From NCBI RefSeq assembly GCF_022376445.1, contig NW_025955439.1, forward strand, positions 1 to 27,495: a stretch of 27,495 nt of DNA, read 5' to 3'. The notes under the pieces were generated by a model. It was not told the DNA's origin and made no database searches. It saw nothing but the letters and a program-made list of their open reading frames with translations. The translations under genes were made by a program, and so were the position numbers. This document shows, one piece after another, positions 1 to 9,468 of this stretch. Each line of letters starts with the position of its first letter. The first letter of the stretch is position 1. This DNA is from Fomitopsis serialis. Lineage: Eukaryota; Basidiomycota; Agaricomycetes; Polyporales; Fomitopsidaceae.

Positions 1-1072
1 CGGCGGCTCTGTGGGAGCCATATGCCGCAGGTGGGCTTGTGAAGATTTTGAAGATCGCCCCTTAGGAGCACTGCTCGCACGGGGCATACGGGAACAAATT
101 TGTTGTAACATGGTGCTCCCGTAATTCTCAAACACAAGTCCTCCAGTGGTGATAAATGGACTGGTGCATATGCGCCAGTATAGCCGTCTCGCTGCCCGTA
201 CTCAGCTCCAGTCCCGGAAGTCCTGTCCGGAGACACCTCGCACGCGCGGGTTCCGATGTCAAGCCAGGTTCGACTTATCGCGACGGCCAGCACTCTATGG
301 TGGTCCCGATGGTGCACGGGCCGCCTTCGGAACCTGGACAACGCACCGGACGAAGCATCGTACGGTGAGCTTCGCCTTTGCGTCGACGAGTGCGTCACGC
401 CGTATTCTTTGTACCGATGTGAACGACCCCAGATCTCACCGCCCTCAACATCACTACCAGACATCCCGCCCTTCGGCACCACTACCACTACCACCAGTGT
501 AACAAAAAAAGCCAGAACGTCACCGTCGTTAACACCGTCCGACGGCGACCCGGACGCCGCTCAACCACCGTCGCTCGCCGGCAACGTGCTCGAGCTCGGA
601 GCTCTACCCACAGACTGTTAGCTTTGCTCGCGTCCTCGACGCCCTTCCTCTCCCACCCGCATCCCCACACTTTCCCACTTCGCGGTGACGAGAGTACGGA
701 GCCGTCCAGGATCCGCGCTGCCCACATCCGCGTATCTGCGGTGGTTCCCGCCCTGAGGGGGATATACTTGGGCGGCCGGTATCGATGAGGTATAAATACC
801 TCGGTCGCGATCTGCGCATGCGGGAGGGGCAGGTGGCCGTGGTAGAGAAGCGGCCGGGACAATGTAAGTCAGTGTCTTGCGGCCCTCTTACTGAGTGCGT
901 CCGAGCCCGCTTTGTTGTGCTGAGGAGTTACAGTTACATCGAGACAAGACTACGTTCCGTTTGCTCTGAGGCACTACCCTAAAGAGGCACAAGATGATAC
1001 AGCCTACAGTCCGTACACAGGCATTGTACAGCAAGATTCGCCCCATTTGGCTACACACGTCCTGCGAACGCT
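1..1072. other. Left flank, mostly non-coding
   Basis: This stretch lies 3' of the metacaspase gene. I see no conserved protein domain on either strand. It holds one doubtful two-exon ORF (170-621, listed separately) and a TATA-like near-palindrome GAGGTATAAATACCTC at about 786-801 with no convincing gene downstream on either strand. The longest minus-strand frame (488-862) is Arg-rich and has no family signature. The last ~100 bases before 1073 are probably the metacaspase 3' UTR. Confidence 0.5.
170..621 (+). CDS. Doubtful two-exon ORF of unknown function
   Basis: The model joins 170-364 and 433-621 and gives 127 aa. The intron 365-432 has a good GTGAGC donor and a CCCAG acceptor, and the phases fit (65 codons plus 63 codons including the stop). 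The first half is Arg/Gln-rich and could pass for a mitochondrial presequence; the second half is Pro/Ser/Thr-rich with a run of six Thr. No family is recognised. All three frames stay open across the same intron, so the reading frame is not secure, and a larger gene with exons before base 1 is possible. Confidence 0.2.
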
Positions 1073-3599
1073 TCAACAGATGAACAACAAATTCGTGTCC
1101 TGCCCCAGTGCAGATCATTAACACATGCTCCACCCGAGCACTCGAAGGAGTACGTACGATCGGGTGGGAGCTCGAGAGCTGCGGCTTCTGGCTGTACTTC
1201 TGGAAGAGGATCCCCCTGCACCAGAACGTGCACTTCAGTAGGAGTGCTCCAGACAGGCGGGCAGTGAGAAGCGAAGCGAGGACGAGTACGTACCTGACAT
1301 TCAGAAGCAGCTGTTGGTAACTTTGCTGCTTGTTTTGCCCTGTGAGGGATCGTCAGCGGGAGACGGGCAGACGGAGCGGCTCAGGTACGCACGGAGGACG
1401 GTCATGAAAGCCTGGGCATCACGCAAGGAAACGTCAGCGTTGAGCACAGTAGAAACGCGGAGCGGCGAGAGAGTGCGACTCACGTAACTCATGGCTCCCG
1501 TCGCCTGCCCGGCTTCGACCGTATCCGCGCTGGTCTGCTGGTCCTTGCAGCCACCCCAGCAGATCTGCATAAGACGGGGTGTCGATCAACGGAGGGGTTC
1601 ACACGGTTGTATAGAGCGCTGCGCAGATCGTGGCACGCGGATACTCACCACATCAGCGGGGCTCGTCTTCGTTTGCTGTGTCCGCTCGCGCGCGCCTGAG
1701 TTTCTGCCCGACACACCTTTGATGAGGCCCGTTACGGTGCTCATCATGCCTCCCTGTGGAGGTCGTGAGCGGTCAACGATCCAAGGCACGCTGCTGCCTC
1801 CGTGAATGGAGTAGATGGGAATGAAGACGCACGATGTCGCCCCGGGCATAGGAACTGACTGCGCCGAGGAGGCCTTGCGCGGCTTCTGCTGCTAGGTTGG
1901 GCTCCTTGATCTTCCCTTCGTGGGAGTACATGTATGGCAGGTCTGCGACGAGCATCAGAGATTGCAATGGGCGTCGCGCAGCCGGTACGATGGGCTGTGC
2001 GACTTACCCATGATAGAGCCGGAGTGGCACGACTGGATGTCAGGGTGGTCAGTACAGCCCCTCATGCATAGATTAAGTTAGCATCAAACATACGTCAAAT
2101 ATGGCCGTGAGACGACATCCCTGCGGGAGGGGCTTCACGAGCAGGTCATGCAGTTCCTGCAATCATACAAGTGAGTGAAGTACACTCTAGAATGCTGAGC
2201 TTTATGGAAAGACGCACGTCGTCCACGATCTGGCCGGTCTCTTGGAAGTCTACAGGGTAGATCACCTCGTCGTACCCGCTTTCTTCGTCACCATCCAAGT
2301 CTTTTGTGAGACCGCCGTGCCCAGAGTCTGGACAAGTACAATTGCAGACGTTGATCAGGACGCGAGAATACTATCGTGGGACTGCGATCTGCGTACAATG
2401 CAAGAAGAGCGAGTCGTTTGGCTGTGCATCGCGCACGAGCCATTGGAAGGCATGTATCTGTGAAGGGGGACGGCGTGAATGTGCATGTCAGCATCAGAGC
2501 TATTCAAATACGTGGCGAGCGGGGAGCGGGCTGCGTACCATGTTCATCCGCGTAGGGATGGCTCTCGGGTCCGGTTGGTCATCAGTCAACATCACGATGT
2601 CGTCCTCTTGGTACCCATACTCATCTGTAAGAAAAACATGAGTCACAGTCAACCGCTCGATCGCGACACTAACGAATAAGAAAACGCCGCATATTGTTTG
2701 CGTCGTTAATGCATCCCTTGAGTTCCTGAGAGGACCCCATGTAGTTTATCCCAATCTGGACACATTCACTCAGCGCCACGACACAGATAACCTTGTCAAA
2801 AAGACGTACACAGAGAGCCTTCTTCTTTCCATCACATTGGGAGTACTGGAAGTACGGCTGAATCTGCTGCTGCCCGCCCTGCCCGTTCATCATCGGCCCA
2901 TAGTGCTGTTGGCCCGTAGGAGGACGGTGCGGGGCCCCGGCTGTGTACGTTCACACGGAGTTAGGGGTGACTTTGATGGGATGCAGATGTCCAAACTTAC
3001 GCGGAGGAGCGTAACCACCGGAATATGGATCTGACATGCCATAACCAGACGGAGGACCGGGGGGAGGCGCGTACTGGCGTCCTGCGCCAGGAGATGGCGC
3101 GCCGTACCCAGAAGGTGGTGGACCTGGAGGTGGCGCGTATCCGCCAGGTGATGGTCTCGGAGGAATAGACGGTGGCGGGCCAGGAGGAGGAGCATATCCG
3201 CCACCTTGGTGATGGTGGTGGTGGTGGCTGGGCGGAGGGCCGGGAGGCGGCCCCCACGGGTCACCTCTGAAGCGAAGACATGAAGGTGAATGGAACTAGA
3301 GTGAGATTGTGCTTACTGGCCAGATGGCGGCCCCGGCGGGGGCGCGTAGCCCGACCCATACGACGGTGCGTAGCTCGGCTCGTAGCCTCGCGACGCATTC
3401 GGCACGCCTCTGGTCTGGAGTCAATTATCGGCAGCATGGCAGTTATCGCTGAGTACTCACGGCGACGGAAAGCCCATTCTAGCACGGCTCGTAGTCAGTA
3501 GGCTGTACACGTTCATAACTGGACTCAATTGACGTACGGGCTGCCTTCATTTGGTGGCGGAGGGTATCCGCGCTGGTTTCCCGGGTAGTCGTTCCACAT
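1073..3599 (-). CDS. MCA1: Type I metacaspase with proline-rich prodomain
   Basis: Caspase-fold cysteine peptidase of the C14 family that cleaves after Arg/Lys and acts in fungal stress response, proteostasis and regulated death. The 480-aa model has 18 exons: 3599-3538, 3478-3461, 3409-3317, 3266-3001, 2940-2810, 2755-2674, 2624-2539, 2457-2397, 2327-2218, 2156-2094, 2032-2008, 1942-1833, 1753-1649, 1564-1484, 1411-1393, 1339-1294, 1215-1158, 1099-1073; they sum to 1443 nt. Residues 1 to ~175 are a Gly/Tyr/Pro/Gln prodomain with repeated GYAPPPGPP units and a His run. The p20 part opens with KKALC-IGINY and GCINDANN. The catalytic His is H270 in SGHGG and the catalytic Cys is C326 in DSCHSG. 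The p10 part has [14 protein letters not shown] and QATGAMSY, and the C-terminus ends [11 protein letters not shown]. There is no LSD1-type zinc finger, as is usual in fungi. The start at 3599 is the first Met that joins the prodomain in frame. Confidence 0.93.
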
Positions 3600-4001
3600 C
3601 TGAGTGCTCTTACCTCGAAGCTCTTGTACACGAAGAGCCGGAAGATGCTAGTGAAGCTGGAGGAGAATGGTATAGCTAGAGGACCGTGCACTGCAGAGTG
3701 TCTCAGTCCTGGTGGCTGCAGCCACTCGGCATCGATACGCAGCCACGGTCACGTTATGCAGAACAGCGCGTCAGAGCCAAACGGCCAGACGCGCCCTCCG
3801 CCGCCCAAAACACAGTGGGTTACCAAGTTCTCCATAGTCTGAATCAACGACAAGACAAGACAACTATTTTTCTTGTCTGAGGCGTCGCGTTAAGAGCAGC
3901 ATCTTCCACAATATCAATCACATCGGGTTTGCATCGGGTAGTAAGTAGCACGTTCAACTCGCTGTACAATACAATGTCACTGCCGTCCCACTAGTACTGT
4001 T
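3600..4001. other. Intergenic: metacaspase promoter / 3' end of upstream gene
   Basis: These 400 bases separate two minus-strand genes. They should hold the metacaspase promoter and 5' UTR and the 3' UTR of the 672-aa gene. I see no conserved ORF, no clear TATA box, and no repeat. Confidence 0.5.
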
Positions 4002-6262
4002 TCACACTGCATCTCGCGCGTCAGCTAGGTAGCCTGAAAACAAATCCACGCTATAGCTGAGCACAGGACCGCATTCTTCTTCGTACGCCAGCTCGTCCAC
4101 ATCATCCTCAGCGTCGAGAAGCATCGGTAAGACTGGCCGGTCCATCTCCATGACCGGTGCGCCACCGGCAGAGCCGGTCCCTTCAGTAGCATTGTATGCA
4201 AAGGGATTGGGGCTTGACATGCCTTCTTGACCTTGTGGATGCCAGGGACGAATGGCGCGCCGGGAGACAGGACGATCGTTTCGGGGATATGGCGCAGAGA
4301 AACCGCGAGCCCGAGTCTAGGTACAGCAGATGAATCTGTGCAAGCATAAGTTCAACAGATGACACGCACATCACGGTTAAATGTCGTCTGAGAACGCAGA
4401 TCGGTTGTCTTGGGAGGTCGAGTCATAGCGGGGGATGCGCCATCCCGGGGCGGTCGGGCCATCGCCCTGGCACTGCGGCCGACCTTCAAGGGGGAGCCAC
4501 GATCTTGAGTACTTGATTGCAGCTTCGTAGCTGCGCGTGCAGTCTCGCGCAGGGAATCCAGGTATGACGCTAGAGGCCGCAGACGAACACTTTTCTCCGC
4601 GGAAACGCCAGTCTCAGACGAGTCTACAATCCCTGTATTACTGAGTCCAGCACTTGACATTGAAGCAGGAGCAGCGCGCGCAGCAGACGCGATTGCTAGA
4701 GAAGAACCATCGTCGCAGTTGCCAGGAGAAGATGACAGCCCGGCGAGACCAGTAGCACGATCGGGGCGATCTGCCAGAGAGTTGCAAGCATTGGTCTTCT
4801 TTGGGAAGTCAAGGGACGGAGATGCAACAGCGCTAGTAGACAATTCGACCGACATTGCGATCGCTCCCACTGTAGATTCGCCTCCTGAGGCATGCGGAAG
4901 TGGATGAGGGTCCTCCGAGGCAGATTTCCCGGCAGACGGAGGCGTTGAATGAATGACGGCACCAGGCAGCGCGTTGAACCCTCGTTCACGAGCTGATTTA
5001 CCAGCGAATACTCCGCGACGCTCTGGCTGTCTATGCACACGTCGGGGAAGTACGGGGATCGTCATGACCGCAGGCAGCGGTACATTCCCAGATTGACCTT
5101 CTTCCTGTTGCAGCGTCTTACGACACTCTACCACCGACACGTTCTGTTGCTGCTTCCTATAGAAAAGGGGTAGACGGCGTGTCAGGGTTCAGCATCATGC
5201 GTTCGTGTGCAACAAGATACGATACTTTGTCTGTAAAGAAGTTTCATGTTCTTCCAGAGGGACGAGCGCAAATGGGAACACGTTACACCGGACCTGATCG
5301 CGATCGGTGACAGTTCGAGAGGACGCGGACGCGCGGTCGTATGACGGGTTCTGGCCCCGGGTGGCGTCCTTTACGTTCGCGCCGCGTAACATCCACCTCG
5401 TTATTGGTTTCCTAGTGGGCCGAACTGCAGCAAGCGGCCCGAGACGTACGCCGCCCGTTGAAGGCGACGGCATATCGAGGAAGGAAGTGGCCTTCCGGGG
5501 GTCTACAAGTCTCCCTTTCTTGCTTATGGGGTGCGGAGAGGAGTCTTCGTCGGCATCCACGAAGGTGAGCGGAACGCGGCCGCCTGTATGCGCGTTGATC
5601 TGTGTGGTGGGGGTGTGCGAGAGGGCTGCAGCGGTGAACGTGCAGCTTGCGAGCGATTTGGGCTTCCGAGCACGCTGCTTTCGCGCGATCTTCGACGGGG
5701 GTGCCTTCGTGCTATGCTCCGCTCCGCTACCTGTGGCGCGTGAATGTGGATGAGCGTGTTTGTACAACGAGTCTACCAGGTGCGGAGTTACCGGAGAGGC
5801 GAGGAGGAACGTCGTCGCCGCGATAGAGTTCCGAGGACGCGTGCAGTCGTGACTGCAGCTTCATTCGACGTTGTTTGCGGCCACCGTACCGTTTCGCAAG
5901 TGGCGTCCGGACGGACCATCGCAAGAAGTCGTCGACTGTGAGAGCCCGCGTTGAACTTGCAGCATCGGGTGCGGGTTCGAAATGCGGTGGTTGTTGTTCA
6001 GGAGGAGCTCTGTCGTTCTGCCTGGCTGTTGCATCCGAGGCGTCGGACCCGTCATTCAGGACCGTCCAGCCGGGATTATCTGTTTCGTGTCTATCTGGAA
6101 CAGCGGCGGCGAATGAAGCGCTTTCCACATCACACTCAGTACCATCCCGAAATCCTCTTCGCTTCTTCCCGAACTGCAAAACAGAGCCAGTATGAGCCAA
6201 TATTCGAGCGCATACATCCGCCCGTTGCTTACGATGAAGTCAGGTGCGTAAGTGAAAGCCAT
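4002..6262 (-). CDS. 672-aa low-complexity protein, function unknown
   Basis: Five exons: 6262-6233, 6173-5792, 5730-5226, 5156-4370, 4316-4002 (2019 nt, phases consistent, TGA stop). The start at 6262 gives a 10-codon first exon ending at a GTAAGC donor that joins to the long second exon in frame. I recognise no family. The protein is largely disordered: a Ser/Pro/Ala-rich middle, basic patches (KKRRG near residue 13, KYGGRKQRR-like near 115, ARKQRARKPK near 160), and an acidic tail with DAEDDVDELAYEEE. A short ordered segment may lie around TVDDFLRWSV. There is no signal peptide or membrane helix. The basic patches would suit a nuclear or chromatin-associated protein, but that is inference. 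It diverges from the oxalate decarboxylase gene across a 738-bp spacer. Confidence 0.75.
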
Positions 6263-7000
6263 TGGCTATGTCGCGAGTACGTTGCCAGTAGAGTATTCCC
6301 AGTACCAGAGCCTTTTCACGAAAATACTCGGACTATGGATAGTCTGCACTGTCGAGGTAGGGTCAGTGGGTCACGGTGCAAGCACACTGTGCCTGTCACT
6401 TGGCAGTGGCAGTCGCGCGGGCATGCTTCGGCAATCGAAGCGGGCTAACCATATACGGAAAGAGGCGCACAAGTGTACGCCACACTGTGTACACTGACGT
6501 CCGAGTCCATGATGAATATTCATCAGTTTGTTTGTGAGTTCATCACAATGAAGCCGTTGTCCCTCACAGTGCGAGTAGTGGGGCTTTCAACAGAATCGCA
6601 TACACTTTGTTTCTTATTCGAACGCTGACCAGGCCCAGCCAATGCATTGAAGTACTCAACGTACTCAGCCTTCAGGTAGATTTCCTGGAAAGTTAGCTTT
6701 GATCCCAGCTTGAACATGGTGTATGACTGACTGCTTCAACCGAGTAGGAGAATCATGCTCGCACCCGCTAGTGTCATGATCATCATCTGTGCCTCACGAA
6801 GCAACGTCGAATGAGGCGAGCATCGAGTGGTACGCCGCCATTACAATTCAAGCTAGCATGGCTGACGAGGCTGACGAGGCGGGCATGCATATAATAATGG
6901 CGCAGTACGTGGACAGTGTCATTCTGTGCTCCTCTCACCGTATCCACTCGTTTGAACAAAGTCTTACTCCCCCGAACGGCCACCAGGTAAAGAAAGCAAC
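6263..7000. promoter_or_regulatory. Divergent promoter region
   Basis: This 738-bp spacer lies between the 672-aa gene (left, minus) and oxalate decarboxylase (right, plus), so it must carry both promoters. It holds a TATA-like ATATAATAA at about 6890-6897, some 105 bp before the oxalate decarboxylase ATG. Just before it is a tandem GCTGACGAG repeat (6861-6878). A 16-bp perfect palindrome, TGATGAATATTCATCA, sits at 6510-6525. No conserved ORF is present. Which factors bind is not known from sequence. Confidence 0.5.
6510..6525. repeat. 16-bp perfect palindrome
   Basis: TGATGAATATTCATCA reads the same on both strands. It lies about 250 bp upstream of one divergent gene and 475 bp upstream of the other. 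It could be a dimeric regulator site or chance; nothing else supports a role. Confidence 0.4.
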
Positions 7001-9136
7001 ATGCCTATCTCACTGAACAAGATCTTCGTCGCCACCGCATGCTTGCTCGTTCTCTCCTCCTCGGTAGCCTCAGCTCCAGTCAGCTCTCCTTCTTCGACCT
7101 CGACCTCGGCCTCTCCGAGCCCGACGGTCCCGTACGCCAGTGACGACCCGAACACGGAATTATGGAACGCGGACTCGAATATCGACCCCCAGCCAATCCG
7201 CGGCTCACTTGGATCGACTATCATGGGACCGCAGAACGTCCCGCTCGAGCTTCAGAACCCGAGTCTTCTTGCTCCACCGACAACTGACCATGGTGAAGTG
7301 TAAGTACATTGCCATGTTCGACTCAACGCAGGCTTATTGAGACGGTGATAGCCCTAACGCGAAATGGCCGTTCGACCTCAGCCACACCCGTTTGCAGACG
7401 GGAGGCTGGGCACGCCAGCAGAACGGTGAGAAGCCTCAATGCTGTTTTATGTGTTTCGCGTACTCATGCACACGCAGTGAACGAGATGCCCATAAGCACC
7501 GGTAGGCCGCCCTCATAACGTTTGTGGCTTCTGCTCGCTCACAGCAGCCCCACTTTAGATATGGCAGGCGTAGACATGCGTCTTGAGGCAGGCGCCATCC
7601 GGTACGTGACCTACAATGACAGTGGAGACATTCAAATTGTTCTTACGCCTTCTCAAGGGAGCTGCACTGGCACACTTCGGCCGAGGTATGTGATCGAGCG
7701 CTGTGTGCACAGACCTTGCCAAAATAATCACTCTCCACAGTGGGCATACGTTTTGAAGGTGTGCATGTTGATGTTGTCATCAAAGTTTTGCGTCGCTGAC
7801 AGTAGGCGTAGGGCAGCACTCAAATCACGACAGTCACCCCGGACGGACAAAACTACTTGGCAACGGTGGTGAGTATGACATATTACATGTCCGTTCAGCG
7901 CCGTTTGACTGAGTAATCATATAGAACAAAGGAGACCTGTGGTACTTCCCGCCAGGGCAACCACATTCCCTTCAGGCAACTGCCGATGATCCTGCTGGCA
8001 CCGAGTTCCTTCTTGTCAGTGCATCAGATCGTTTCTTACATAGCGTAACGACTGACTGCAACGTGGTCCAGGTATTTGACAACGGAGACTTCAGCGACGA
8101 CTCCACGTTCCTTGTAAGTGGTCTCTATCCAGGCTGTTGTCCTCGGAGCTCAATATTGACTGCCCGTGTTCCGTGCAGCTGACGGACCTAATGGCGCACA
8201 TACCGAAAGAAGTGGTTGCGAAGAACTTCCAGCTCCCACAGTCCGCGTTCGACCACATTCCTGGCGAACAGCTGTATATCTTCCCGAGCAGTGAGCTTCC
8301 ATGCACTTCACCGCACCCCTCGGTGACCTCATCTCGTTGTCAGACCCACCTGCATCGAACGCCCAGGCGCCCTATGATCCCCAGGGCCAGACACCGGAGC
8401 CTTACTCGTACCCGCTCTCGCAGATGAATGCGACGCAGCTCCCTGGCGGTACCATCAAGATCGCGGACTCCACGAAGTTCAAGGTCGCACAGACGATCGC
8501 AGTTGGGGAGATTACGTTGGAGCCTGGTGCGATGCGTGAGATCCACGTAAGTACAACATCACATACCCAGGACAGACTAAGGAAGCAGTGCGCGAATACA
8601 TAGTGGCACCCAACGCAACCCGAGTGGATCTATCTCATGTGAGTGATGGCTCTCTGCCGGAGAGCTCTACTCATGTGAGAGTGGATTAGCGAAGGGAGCG
8701 GTCGCATGACTATCTTCGCAGCCAACTCAAATGCGAGGACTTTCGATTACCAGGTGAGATCTGACGCCCTCTGGTTGAACCCGTATATCATTGAGCGTCG
8801 AACGTAGGGTGGCGACATTGGCTACATCCCGCCTTCCTACGGTAAACGAAATCGTGTTAAGTACTTTCCTCTACCTTGCTGAATATTCTTTGAAGGGCAC
8901 TATGTGGAGAACACGGGTAACACGACGCTGCATTACCTCGAGATCTTGAAGTCGGACAAATACCAGGACGTTAGCTTGAATCAGGTGGGCGACATGTTGA
9001 TCTGTTGTTGACGATGAGTCTTAACACTACTCAGTGGCTTGCATTGACCCCGCCTGAATTGGTGAAAGCGCACCTGAATGTATCAGACGAGGCACTCAGT
9101 CATTTCAGCAAGACGAAGCCGATCATCGTTGGGTAG
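7001..9136 (+). CDS. oxdC: Secreted oxalate decarboxylase (bicupin)
   Basis: Mn-dependent enzyme that splits oxalate to formate and CO2; in wood-decay fungi it keeps secreted oxalate and pH in check. The 437-aa model has 16 exons: 7001-7299, 7352-7425, 7478-7501, 7559-7601, 7658-7685, 7741-7758, 7812-7868, 7925-8014, 8072-8113, 8179-8290, 8344-8546, 8604-8638, 8690-8753, 8808-8841, 8896-8984, 9035-9136; they sum to 1314 nt. Residues 1-25 are a signal peptide with a hydrophobic core ending SSVASA, followed by a Ser/Thr/Pro linker. Cupin 1 metal ligands are H150, H152, E156 (HWHTSAE) and H195 (PPGQPHSL). Cupin 2 ligands are H330, H332, E337 (HWHPTQPE) and H376 (PPSYGHY). The cupin-1 lid at 219-222 reads SDDS where Bacillus OxdC has SENS, so Asp replaces the lid Glu. 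Oxalate oxidase is a less likely reading, because the bicupin shape and both metal sites are complete. Confidence 0.95.
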
Positions 9137-9468
9137 TAGCACTTAGTAACATATTCATATTCGCGCTTTGACTGATAGGGATGGCTCGACTCTTTTATTC
9201 TATTATGTATACGTGCGGTTTTCATATCACCGCAGTCCTTGGTCATGTTTGTCAATGTCGCGCAAGAGCTGGCGACGCGTAAACGCGTGAAGGTGACCGC
9301 GTCTCGCGCGGGCGCTAAATGGCGCGTTTTGACGCGTTGCCACCCCGAGTCATCTCAAGAGGCTATCGATCGCCACTATTCTCCTTCTCCGACGCCCTGT
9401 AGCCTTACTTTGTACTACCATCTGTATCCAACCTCCAGAAGACCTGTAGCAAGCTCGAATACCACAGA
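9137..9468 (+). promoter_or_regulatory. MetRS promoter with three ACGCGT boxes
   Basis: This 332-bp spacer lies between two co-directional genes. ACGCGT occurs at 9275-9280, 9283-9288 and 9332-9337, within 63 bp and inside a CG-rich patch, about 130-195 bp before the MetRS ATG. ACGCGT is the MluI cell-cycle box bound by the MBF/Swi6 family in ascomycete yeasts. Use of these sites here is inference. Confidence 0.45.

Noticed and set aside
786..801. TATA-box promoter for a plus-strand gene
   Set aside because: No coding sequence follows on the plus strand before the metacaspase 3' end, and no minus-strand gene fits either.
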